Below, in pieces: positions 7,423 through 14,272 of a stretch of DNA of 17,451 nt. Made by a program: the position numbers and the translations under genes. This DNA comes from DATEHG01 sp035279705 (GTDB lineage Bacteria; Gemmatimonadota; Gemmatimonadetes; Gemmatimonadales; GWC2-71-9), in assembly GCA_035279705.1 (NCBI GenBank), contig DATEHG010000014.1:1-17451 (forward strand), in the 5' to 3' direction. The notes under the pieces are model-generated. The model saw only the letters and a program-made list of their open reading frames with translations. It was not told the DNA's origin and did not search any database. How positions within the stretch are numbered: position 1 is the stretch's first letter; every line of letters starts with the position of its first letter.

Positions 7423-8391
7423 GCGCGCCTCGAACGGCAGCTCCGCAACAATGAGGGACGGCAGCTGATCCACGCTGAGTGGAGCCGCCTGGGGAATCAG
7501 CCCCGCCATCGCCGCCGCCCGGCCCAGCAGCTCCTCCGGCGTGGCGCCGGCAGCCCTCAATTCCCGCAGCGCGGTGTCGCGATTGGCCTTGCTCAGTTTC
7601 CCGCCGCCGGGATGACGGATCAATCCGTGGTGGGCAAAAAGCGGAGGCTCGCGGCGACCGAGGAGGCGGGCCAGCAGCAGCTGCCGCCCCGTCGACTCGA
7701 GCAGGTCGGCGCCGCGCACGACCAGGTTCACGCCCTGCGCCATGTCGTCCACCACCACGGCAAACTGGTAGGTCCAGTTCCCCAGCCGGTCGCGCAGCAA
7801 CAGATCGCCGCATTGCACCGAGGGGTCCTGCTGCTGCGGACCGAGCAGGAGGTCCATGAACCGCTCGCGCCCGGGCTCGATGGCGAGCCGGAGTCCGACG
7901 CCGGGTCCCGGTTGGAGGCCGCGGGAGCGGCAGCGCCCGGTGTAGCGGGTCTCGCGATCGGGCTCGTCCCCACCCTCCCGTGCCAGATCGCGGCGGGAGC
8001 AATCGCAGCCGTAGAGCAGGTGGCCCGCCGCTCTCAGGGATTCGGCCGCCGCTTCGTATCTGGCGCCGGAGTCGCTCTGGCGGAACTGCGTCGGTCCGCC
8101 GCGGAATTCCGCCGGCAACCCGAAATCGGGCGTCAGGCCCAGCCAGTCGAGATCCTCGAGCAGCGCCGCCTCGTACTCAGGCCGGCTGCGGCCGCGGTCA
8201 TGATCCTCGACGCGCAGAATGACCCGGCCCTGCCTGGCGCGGGCGAGGCCCCAGACATGAATCGCATTGACCAGGTGGCCGAGGTGGAGATACCCGGTGG
8301 GAGCGGGAGCGAAGCGGGTGGTGGGACCGGCGATCACGGAGCGCGAAGATCGGTCATCGAGCCGGGACCCGGGTTCGAAGGTGCGTGACAC
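7408..8391 (-). CDS. gluQ: Glutamyl-Q tRNA(Asp) synthetase
   Basis: A glutamyl-tRNA-synthetase paralogue that activates glutamate and attaches it to queuosine at the wobble position of tRNA(Asp), independently of an anticodon-binding domain. Seen: TRFAPAPTGYLHLGH, the class I HIGH-type signature (H36-H39), ILRVEDHDRGRSR, a zinc site with CDC, then Y and C in YGCDCSRRDL and RYTGRCRSRGL, VVVDDMAQGVNLVVRGADLL, and the KMSKS-type loop GGKLSKANRD. There is no C-terminal anticodon domain, as expected for GluQRS. The 327-aa length is slightly above the usual 290-310. The GTG at 8391 has its GGAG directly abutting, so a later GTG at 8337 is also possible. The C-terminus RPILG and the TGA stop are written by the right REP element, so the native tail may have been replaced. 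Confidence 0.93.
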   Translation of the reverse strand: MSRTFEPGSRLDDRSSRSVIAGPTTRFAPAPTGYLHLGHLVNAIHVWGLARARQGRVILRVEDHDRGRSRPEYEAALLEDLDWLGLTPDFGLPAEFRGGPTQFRQSDSGARYEAAAESLRAAGHLLYGCDCSRRDLAREGGDEPDRETRYTGRCRSRGLQPGPGVGLRLAIEPGRERFMDLLLGPQQQDPSVQCGDLLLRDRLGNWTYQFAVVVDDMAQGVNLVVRGADLLESTGRQLLLARLLGRREPPLFAHHGLIRHPGGGKLSKANRDTALRELRAAGATPEELLGRAAAMAGLIPQAAPLSVDQLPSLIVAELPFEARPILG

Positions 8392-8394
8392 TCC

Positions 8395-8429
8395 AGAACA
8401 AAGCGCCCCGCTGCCATGCAGAGGGGCGC
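8395..8429 (-). terminator. Terminator after the outer membrane protein gene
   Basis: Read on the - strand, GCGCCCC pairs with GGGGCGC, with an inner CTGC/GCAG stem around an ATG loop and one mismatched pair between them. TTTGTT follows the stem. It lies just downstream of the outer membrane protein gene and immediately before the gluQ start, so gluQ probably depends on its own promoter or on read-through. Confidence 0.72.
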
Positions 8430-8455
8430 CGCAGGGATCTGGTACCGGCCAACTG

Positions 8456-9358
8456 CTACAGCGAAAGGACCACGCCCAGGCGGAAATTCTGGAAGTGGAA
8501 TTTGACCCGCCCGGACTGGAAGTCGCTGTTGTTGTCCACGACCCCGCCTTCCTTGGGGAAGACCTCCACCTTCACCGCGCTGATGCCGTAGCCCAGCTCG
8601 AGGCCCACGGTGTGGGACACGCTGTAGCGGACGGCGCCGCCCAGCTCCGCGACTCCGGCCTTGAGCCGGTCGAGCTTGACGACGATCGCGCGGGCGTCGG
8701 CCTCGAACTGCCAGTGCCGGCCGGACAGGAAGCGGCCGTAGAACCCGACCGATCCCGTCGGGCCGGTGAAGCTCTTCTCGGTGCTGTACGTCACCGAATC
8801 GCCCCCGCCGGCCGCCTGGGCCACCGCGTCCAGATTGATCTTGAAGAAGAAGGCGCCAAGACCGATGCCGAAGCCGACCTGCGTCCGGGGATGGGCGATG
8901 AACGCGTAGCGGTACGTCAGGAACGCCTGGTCCGAGTTGAAGATGCTGTGGACGTCGGCACCCGCGGCGTAGGTGGTGTCGCCGAAGACCAGACTGTCCG
9001 ACAGGGTCTTGATTCCCTTGCGGCGCGCCATCTGGTAGCCCACCTCGAATTCATGGCGGTGGCCAGGACGCCAGCGCAGCGCGGCCCGGGGCTGGAGCTT
9101 TTCCCGAGGCAGGCCAAGCACATTCTCGCCCTGGACGTCCGTCCCCTGGCCGTTGCCGCCGTCGACGCGGAACGTCGAACTCAGCACGATCAGGCTGCCG
9201 GAGAGGTCCAGCTGGAACTTGTCGTACAGATGGTCGTTCAGGGCCGGTTGCGCGGCCGCCGGTTGCGCCTGCGCCTGTTGGGCGCGAAGCGCAGGGGCCG
9301 CTGCCAGCCCGAGAAGAAGCACGAATGCGGTGGGGATTACCCGCGACCGGTGAGTCAT
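8456..9358 (-). CDS. Predicted outer membrane beta-barrel protein
   Basis: A 300-aa exported protein of unknown specific function. Residues 1-26 are a signal peptide (positive start, AFVLLLGLAAAPALRA, cleavage after A26), followed by a Q/A-rich linker to about residue 40. The rest shows alternating hydrophobic strands typical of an outer membrane barrel, for example FQLDLSGSLIVLSSTF, HEFEVGYQMA, QVGFGIGLGAFFFKINL, HWQFEADARAIVVKLD and TVGLELGYGISAVKVEVF. It ends in FRLGVVLSL rather than the commoner terminal Phe. GGAG lies about seven bases before the ATG. TATACT at 9397-9392 on the - strand could be a -10 box, but no good -35 is seen. No enzymatic motif is visible. It could be a porin-like or OmpW/OmpA-like barrel; I do not recognise a named family. 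Confidence 0.75.
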   Translation of the reverse strand: MTHRSRVIPTAFVLLLGLAAAPALRAQQAQAQPAAAQPALNDHLYDKFQLDLSGSLIVLSSTFRVDGGNGQGTDVQGENVLGLPREKLQPRAALRWRPGHRHEFEVGYQMARRKGIKTLSDSLVFGDTTYAAGADVHSIFNSDQAFLTYRYAFIAHPRTQVGFGIGLGAFFFKINLDAVAQAAGGGDSVTYSTEKSFTGPTGSVGFYGRFLSGRHWQFEADARAIVVKLDRLKAGVAELGGAVRYSVSHTVGLELGYGISAVKVEVFPKEGGVVDNNSDFQSGRVKFHFQNFRLGVVLSL

Positions 9359-9416
9359 AAGTCGCTCCGGGAAAGGAAAGCCTGCTGCTGGAGTATACGT
9401 CGCCTGCCCGGAAAGG

Positions 9417-10607
9417 CTACCGCCCCGGCGCCACGGCGTTGAAGGCAGGGTTGGGTTCGGTCAGGGAAGTACCGTGCTCCGCCGGCATCGGCGCGACTGC
9501 CGCGGGCAGCCTGAGCCTTACCCGCGTGCCGCCGCCTTTGGCAGGGCTCACCTCGATGGTCGCGGCTCCGCCGTAGAGTTCCTCCAGGCGCCGCACCGTG
9601 GTGGACAGGCCGACCCCCGCATCGCGCTCCAGCTCCCAGCCCGGCCTGAGACCGGGGCCATCGTCCTTCACGATCAGTTCGATTGCGCCATCCCGCTGTC
9701 GGGCCGAGATATCCAGGTGACCTGCTCCGGCCCGCGCCCCGATGCCGTGGCGCAGGGCATTCTCCACGATCGGCTGCAGGATCAGGTTGGGCACCGGAAT
9801 GTCGAGCAGCGCATCGGGCACCCCGACTTCGACGACCAGCCGGTCGCGGAAGCGGACCTGCTCCAGGTCGAGATAGCGCCGCAGGAAATGCAGTTCCTCG
9901 CGCAGCGGCACCATCGCCTCCCGTTCATCCAGCACGTAGCGGAGCAGTTCGCTGATCTGGACCAGCACGCTCGTCGCTTCGGCGTTGGCGCCCTGGCGCA
10001 CCAGCATCACCGCCGAATTGAGGGTGTTGAAGAGGAAGTGGGGCTGCAGCTGCATCCGCAGCCCCTCGAGCCTGGCCTGGGCCAGCTGGCGCTCGAGCTG
10101 GACCGCCCGGAGGTCACGCTCGCGGGCCTCCCGGGCCAGCCGGAAGCCGGCATCCACACTGAGTACGATGGCGTAGGTGAGCAGGTCGAAGACGTACTGA
10201 TTGACGACGGCGGACACCAGGCGCCGCATCATGTCGCCGTCAGGCGTGAAGTGCCCGGTCCGCAGGTTCACATACGTCACCACCGCCGTCTGGAGGAGGA
10301 ATACGGCGCCGGCGGCCAGCAGGTGCACCAGCAGCGCCCGAGGCCACTCCCCCCTGGTGAAGCGGTAGCGGCGCCCCAGCCAGATGATCAGTGGCGTGGC
10401 CGGAATCCAGATGTACCAGGTGGCCATGCTGTGGCCCCAGATGTGGGAGGCGGGCATGCTCATCCCCCCATCCATGGCCATGCCGAAGAAATGACTGGAG
10501 GACCCGATCAGCACCGGCACGGTCCAGACGGCCACGAGCACGACCGTACTCCGCAGCCATGCCGGAATGGCGCGCCAGAGTGTGCCGGAACGCTGGTCGT
10601 CGATCAT
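9417..10607 (-). CDS. LytS/AlgZ-type membrane sensor histidine kinase
   Basis: A 396-aa inner-membrane sensor kinase of the His_kinase (LytS) group, which phosphorylates LytTR response regulators. About four hydrophobic segments lie in the first 160 residues, the first two at about 19-35 and 62-78. A helical linker follows (LERQLAQARLEGLRMQ), then the phosphoacceptor box QLQPHFLFNTLNS with H190, and a GHKL ATPase domain with PNLILQPIVENALRHG, KDDGPGL and GVGLSTTVRRLEELYGG. The loop between the first two helices is rich in Met and His (H39, M43, M45, M49, M51, H55, H59, M61). Positive-inside charges place it in the periplasm. The gene is divergent from a LytTR regulator 226 bases away, which is its probable partner. 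The C-terminal tail after about residue 370 is not conserved-looking. Confidence 0.93.
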   Translation of the reverse strand: MIDDQRSGTLWRAIPAWLRSTVVLVAVWTVPVLIGSSSHFFGMAMDGGMSMPASHIWGHSMATWYIWIPATPLIIWLGRRYRFTRGEWPRALLVHLLAAGAVFLLQTAVVTYVNLRTGHFTPDGDMMRRLVSAVVNQYVFDLLTYAIVLSVDAGFRLAREARERDLRAVQLERQLAQARLEGLRMQLQPHFLFNTLNSAVMLVRQGANAEATSVLVQISELLRYVLDEREAMVPLREELHFLRRYLDLEQVRFRDRLVVEVGVPDALLDIPVPNLILQPIVENALRHGIGARAGAGHLDISARQRDGAIELIVKDDGPGLRPGWELERDAGVGLSTTVRRLEELYGGAATIEVSPAKGGGTRVRLRLPAAVAPMPAEHGTSLTEPNPAFNAVAPGR

Positions 10608-10620
10608 GACTGGGTCATCA

Positions 10621-10762
10621 GCCGTTAGCCTTTAGCCGTTAGCAAACCTGCGGCGAACAGTGAACGGTTGACGGTGCACAGCGAAAGGTCTGCTACTGGC
10701 TGTTCACGGTGCAGAGCTCACAGTTCACACAGTTCCTGCCCCCCCGCCCCCCTGCCCCCCTT
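10621..10762. repeat. Heptamer array D and C-rich tract in divergent regulatory gap
   Basis: Three phases are visible. Positions 10621-10641 read GCCGTTA, GCCTTTA, GCCGTTA. Positions 10655-10731 can be cut into eleven 7-bp units with recurring forms: GAACAGT, GAACGGT, TGACGGT, GCACAGC, later TCACGGT, GCAGAGC, TCACAGT, TCACACA. A C-rich tract at 10737-10760 has G every 8 bases (10738, 10746, 10754). This fills most of the 226 bases between the histidine kinase and response regulator starts, where both promoters must lie. Confidence 0.7.
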
Positions 10763-10824
10763 ACTCCTCGTCATTCTACACTATAAGCTGGCGTGACGGA
10801 CGTCCGCACTGCCGCGATCCGATT

Positions 10825-10829
10825 GGAGG
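10825..10829 (+). promoter_or_regulatory. Ribosome binding site supporting a TTG start
   Basis: GGAGG ends four bases before the TTG at 10834. This supports the TTG as the start of the response regulator, since the receiver domain begins within about ten residues of it and no ATG or GTG competes. Confidence 0.7.
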
Positions 10830-10833
10830 AACC

Positions 10834-11628
10834 TTGCCCGGCCCCCAGATCCGCACCCTCATCGCTGACGACGAGCCCCTGGCCCGGGGAGGAGTTCGCC
10901 AGCTGCTGAGCAGTGATCCGGATCTGCTCATCGTGGCGGACTGCGGCAACGGTACCGAGGCCGTCCGCCTGATCCGCCAGCGGGCCATCGACCTCGTCTT
11001 CCTCGATGTGCAGATGCCGGTGCTCGACGGCTTTGGCGTCATCGCCGAAATCGGGGCCGATGAGATGCCCGTCGTGGTCTTTCTCACGGCCTATGACCAG
11101 CACGCCCTCAAGGCATTCGAGGCCCACGCCCTCGACTACCTGCTCAAACCGTTCAGTGACCAGCGCTTTGCCCGTGCCCTGGCCCACGCCAAGCGGGCGG
11201 TCTACCAGCGGCGGCTCGGCCAGGCGGCTCAGCAGCTGGGCGGCCTGATCGGCGCCGCGGCGCCCGCGGACGGGGCGCCGGAATCGGAGCGGTACCTGAG
11301 TCGCGTCCTGGTGCGGGTCGGCAGCCGCACCCGGTTCGTCACGGTGGCCGACGTCGACTGGATCGAGGCCGCCGACTACTACTCGAAGCTCCATGCCGGG
11401 GGGCAGACCCACCTGGTGCGCGAAACGATGGCCTCGCTGGAGCAGCGGCTCGACCCCGGGCGCTTCGTCCGCGTCCATCGCTCCGCCATCGTCAACATCG
11501 AGCACTGTGTCGAGATCCAGCCGGAATTCCAGGGCCGCTACGTACTGATCATGCGGAATGGGGCCAAGGTGCCGATGAGCCGCGGTCGCAAGAGCCACGT
11601 CGAAAAGGCACTCGGCGAACGCCTCTGA
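10834..11628 (+). CDS. LytTR-family response regulator
   Basis: A 264-aa cytosolic transcription factor. The N-terminal receiver domain (about residues 5-120) has the acidic pair D12-D13, the phosphoacceptor D58 in LVFLDVQMPVLDGFG, a conserved Thr in VVFLTAYDQ and Lys in YLLKPF. After a linker, a LytTR DNA-binding domain (about residues 160-262) contains VADVDWIEAADYYSKLH, the MASLEQRL helix, RFVRVHRSAIVNI and VPMSRGRKSHVEKAL. The start is TTG with a good GGAGG. It is divergent from the LytS-type kinase, so the two should form a two-component system. Its targets are unknown; the sulfur operon converges on it with only one base between stop codons, so neither is obviously downstream of the other. 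Confidence 0.94.
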   Translation: MPGPQIRTLIADDEPLARGGVRQLLSSDPDLLIVADCGNGTEAVRLIRQRAIDLVFLDVQMPVLDGFGVIAEIGADEMPVVVFLTAYDQHALKAFEAHALDYLLKPFSDQRFARALAHAKRAVYQRRLGQAAQQLGGLIGAAAPADGAPESERYLSRVLVRVGSRTRFVTVADVDWIEAADYYSKLHAGGQTHLVRETMASLEQRLDPGRFVRVHRSAIVNIEHCVEIQPEFQGRYVLIMRNGAKVPMSRGRKSHVEKALGERL

Positions 11629-11629
11629 T

Positions 11630-11776
11630 CTACTCGAAGCACCCCCTCGGCTTGGCCTTGCTGCTGTCGCTGTGCACTGCCGCCGAATCCGTGGCCTTTC
11701 CGCCCTGACCGCCTTGTCCGCCTTGTCCGCACCCGGACGCCAGCAGGGCAAGCAGCAGCAGAAAGGTCCGCTTCAT
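11630..11776 (-). CDS. Small lipoprotein with C-terminal cysteine
   Basis: A 48-residue protein. MKRTFLLLLALLASGC is a complete lipoprotein signal with lipobox LASGC, so the mature chain is 33 residues anchored at C16. It begins with a GQG-type Gly/Gln repeat (17-26), continues with a short polar stretch, and ends KPRGCFE with a second cysteine at position 46, third from the end. The start is firm: GGGAGG lies seven bases upstream, and the ATG overlaps the TGA of the preceding YeeE/YedE gene as ATGA, which indicates translational coupling. It is the last gene of the sulfur operon. I do not recognise a family. A role in holding sulfur or partner proteins near the transporter is speculation from context. 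Confidence 0.72.
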   Translation of the reverse strand: MKRTFLLLLALLASGCGQGGQGGQGGKATDSAAVHSDSSKAKPRGCFE

Positions 11777-12357
11777 GCCTGCACCTCCCGGCGCCGCTCG
11801 ATCCGATTGAGCAGCGCAAACACCGCGAGTGCCACTCCGGTCACCAGCGCCGTGATCCACCCAGGAGGGAGATGCACGAGTTGCGGCAGCGTGACCGGCC
11901 CCAGCGTGCCGGCAGCGGCCAGCGGCTGAATCGCGGGACCGACCGCCGAGTAGACGAGCATCCCGGCCACCATCCCGCTGATGGCGAGAAGGGCATCGAG
12001 CCGCCCGCTCACGGCGCCCACGAGGCAGGTGCCGGGGCAGTAGCCGCCGAGCACGAATCCAACACCGAAGAGGAGCCCGCCGATCCCCTGGCCCGCGAGA
12101 TAGGTGGGCGGCAGGTACACGCGACCCAGGTCGAGGGCCCCGATCGCCCCGAGGAGCTGCAGGCCGATCATGGCCGTCACGATGGCCGTGAACATGACCT
12201 GGAGCACCGCGAAGTCGTAGCCGTAGAACTGGCCCGCCAGCTTCCGCGGGTCGCCGAGGCCGGCCCGCTCCAGCGCGAAGCCGAATCCCGCGCCGATGAG
12301 CAGGGTAGGCCAGGTCCCGCCTCCCAGCGTCGGGTCGAGCGGCAAGACGGGAAGCAT
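11773..12357 (-). CDS. YeeE/YedE half-transporter, second subunit (DUF6691-like)
   Basis: A 194-aa inner-membrane protein and the second half of a split YeeE/YedE (PF04143-type) transporter. Full-length members such as TsuA take up thiosulfate. Hydrophobic helices run through nearly the whole chain. The signature loop VGFVLGGYCPGTCLVGAVSG carries C107 and C111, corresponding to the conserved cysteine loop of one transporter half. The start ATG at 12357 overlaps the TGA of the first half by one base (TGATG) and has AAGGAG eight bases upstream. The C-terminus overlaps the start of the small lipoprotein gene. Longer upstream readings of the frame run antisense through other operon genes and lack membrane character. 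Confidence 0.9.
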   Translation of the reverse strand: MLPVLPLDPTLGGGTWPTLLIGAGFGFALERAGLGDPRKLAGQFYGYDFAVLQVMFTAIVTAMIGLQLLGAIGALDLGRVYLPPTYLAGQGIGGLLFGVGFVLGGYCPGTCLVGAVSGRLDALLAISGMVAGMLVYSAVGPAIQPLAAAGTLGPVTLPQLVHLPPGWITALVTGVALAVFALLNRIERRREVQA

Positions 12358-12833
12358 CACGTCCACTCCTTTCTCACCACGCGGGCGGTCGCATACGCCG
12401 CCGCAAACAGAGTGACCAGGAAGAGCCAGCCGCCAATGCTCTGCAGTGCGCCGCCGGTGAGGCCCTGCCCACTGGTGCAACCGCGGGCCAGCCGGCTGGC
12501 AAAGCCCACCAGCGCACCGCCGCCGAAGGCGAGGCCGAGCCGGGCCGCATTGTCGATCCGCGGCCCGCGTGAGACGGTCCACCGGATCCGCCCCGCCAGC
12601 GCCGCGGACAGCAGCGCTCCGAGCACGAGCCCGATCACTTCGACCACGATCCAGCTGTCGAGCAGGTTCATCGTGTGATCGCGCTCCGGGCCGGCGCCCA
12701 CCAGCGCACCCAGCGCGCCCGAGACGCCGAGCCCCCGCCCCGCCACCACGAAAGAGGCGAGAAGAACGAGACCGAGGACGACGCCCCACCGGTACGGATG
12801 TCCGTGCCCGTCGGCGCCACGCTCAATCGGCAT
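12357..12833 (-). CDS. YeeE/YedE half-transporter, first subunit
   Basis: A 158-aa inner-membrane protein and the first half of the split YeeE/YedE sulfur transporter. After a charged N-terminus (residues 1-16) there are about four hydrophobic segments, including YRWGVVLGLVLLASFVVAG and IVVEVIGLVLGALLSAALAG. The family signature ALVGFASRLARGCTSGQGL has C119 in the GCTSG loop that lines the sulfur path in characterised homologues. A final helix and RKEWT end the protein. The ATG at 12833 has GAGGAGG eight bases upstream and overlaps the end of the PLP enzyme gene by 11 bases. The stop overlaps the next ATG by one base. Both halves are probably needed for one transport unit. Confidence 0.9.
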   Translation of the reverse strand: MPIERGADGHGHPYRWGVVLGLVLLASFVVAGRGLGVSGALGALVGAGPERDHTMNLLDSWIVVEVIGLVLGALLSAALAGRIRWTVSRGPRIDNAARLGLAFGGGALVGFASRLARGCTSGQGLTGGALQSIGGWLFLVTLFAAAYATARVVRKEWT

Positions 12834-14268
12834 GTCGAGGGCCTCCTCGCAGGATTTCGCCGAACGACTCGGTTTCGGCGCCCGCCGGCGCGTACTCGCC
12901 GCTGGCGGGATCCACCCGGTAGTCCCTCCGGTAGCGCCCGCCCGCAATGCCGTGCAGCGCCGCGACCAGCGCTTCGATCTCCGCGATGGATGTACCGAGT
13001 CCGAAGCTGACCCGGACGGCGCCCGGAAGCCTGCTCCGGTCTCCGCCCGCAATCTGCTCCCTCGCCCGCTCGGCCCACCCATCGTCGATGGCGAGCAGGT
13101 GCTGCAGGTAGGGATGGGCGCAGAAGCAGCCGCTCCGGGTGGCGATGCCCCATTCGTGGGCCAGGATCGCCGCCACGAGCTGGTGCGGCAGTCCCGCCAG
13201 GTTGAAGGCGAGCACACCCAGTCGCTCCTGCTCGCCGTATTCCTCGCGTGTCCCGTAGAGCGTGAGGCCGGGCACGCGCCGCATCCGGCGCAGCGCGAAG
13301 CGCGTGATCAGCTCCTCCTGCTCGCGGATCCGGCCCCAGCCGAGGTTTTCCAGCACCTCGATCGCCGCCGCCAGCGCAACGGCGCCAAGCAGGCAGGGTG
13401 TGCCGGCCTCCTCGCGATCGGGGAGATCGGTCCAGATCACCTGCTCCCGGTTGACGACGTCCACGGCCCCGCCGCCGGCGAGGAACGGCGTTCCGGTGGC
13501 GAGCGGCTGGCGGCGCCCCACCAGCGCGCCCACGCCGAACGGCGCGTACATCTTGTGGCCGGAGAGCGCCACGTAGTCGAGGTGCTCCTCAGGTGGCCCC
13601 TGCCGCATCGCCAGCGGGCGGTGAGCCGCGAGCTGAGCGGCATCCACCACGAGCTCGGCGCCCGCCTCGTGAGCCCAGCGGGCGAAGCGGCGCACCGGAT
13701 TGATCAGCCCTGTGACGTTGGACGCCGCCGTCACCGCGAGCAGTCGCACCGTCTCGCGGTGTTCGCGCAGCTTGCGCCGCAAGTCCACCTCATCGATCCC
13801 GCCATCCGCAGTCAGTCCCACATGGACAACCCGGGCCACCCGCCGCCACGGCAGATCGTTCGAATGGTGCTCCATGCCCGTCACCAGCACCACCTGCCCG
13901 GGGGCGAAACTCAGTCGGGCAGCCAGGTGATTCAGCGATTCCGTGGTATTGCGGGTGAAAATGGTGACGTCGCCGGTCGGATCGGCGCCGACGAACCGGT
14001 GCACCCGCCGGCGTGCCTCCTCGAAGGCCCAGGAGCTGACCCGCGCCTTGAACCCGGCGCCGCGATGCACACTGCCGTACCACGGAGCGAGGCGGTTGAC
14101 GGCGGCGAGCACATCGACGAAGGGCGGGGTGCTCGCCGCGTGATCGAGATTCACGAACGGCTGGGCCCCGCCCTCAGCCGCCGGCACCAGCATCTCGCTC
14201 CCCACGACCAGGCGGCGGAACTCCGCCGACCGGTCGGCCTCGAGCGGCACCGGCGTGCTCGCCGTCAC
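12823..14268 (-). CDS. Class V aminotransferase, cysteine desulfurase-like
   Basis: A 481-aa fold-type I PLP enzyme resembling group II cysteine desulfurases (SufS/CsdA) and related lyases. Seen: LDHAASTPP, FTRNTTESLN, GMEHHSNDLPW (the His that stacks on PLP), LLAVTAASNVTGLINPV, DAAQLAAH, the PLP lysine K239 in LSGHKMYAPFGVGAL, and IATRSGCFCAHP, where C383 aligns with the catalytic persulfide cysteine of SufS (RxGxxC) and C381 is an extra one. It is 70-80 residues longer than SufS, with extensions at both ends. The GTG start at 14268 has GGGAGGGAAG seven to eight bases upstream, inside the end of the rhodanese gene. In this operon a cysteine desulfurase or the reverse sulfur-incorporating role are both possible; the reaction is not proven by sequence. 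Confidence 0.88.
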   Translation of the reverse strand: MTASTPVPLEADRSAEFRRLVVGSEMLVPAAEGGAQPFVNLDHAASTPPFVDVLAAVNRLAPWYGSVHRGAGFKARVSSWAFEEARRRVHRFVGADPTGDVTIFTRNTTESLNHLAARLSFAPGQVVLVTGMEHHSNDLPWRRVARVVHVGLTADGGIDEVDLRRKLREHRETVRLLAVTAASNVTGLINPVRRFARWAHEAGAELVVDAAQLAAHRPLAMRQGPPEEHLDYVALSGHKMYAPFGVGALVGRRQPLATGTPFLAGGGAVDVVNREQVIWTDLPDREEAGTPCLLGAVALAAAIEVLENLGWGRIREQEELITRFALRRMRRVPGLTLYGTREEYGEQERLGVLAFNLAGLPHQLVAAILAHEWGIATRSGCFCAHPYLQHLLAIDDGWAERAREQIAGGDRSRLPGAVRVSFGLGTSIAEIEALVAALHGIAGGRYRRDYRVDPASGEYAPAGAETESFGEILRGGPRHAD

Positions 14269-14272
14269 CCTG

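Noticed and set aside
9392..9420. Promoter for the outer membrane protein (TATACT on the - strand)
   Set aside because: The -10-like box is good, but there is no convincing -35 at 16-18 bases, so it is mentioned only in the gene entry.
8267..9442. A + strand open frame opposite the outer membrane protein
   Set aside because: There is no signal or domain pattern, whereas the - strand reading has a textbook signal peptide and ribosome binding site.
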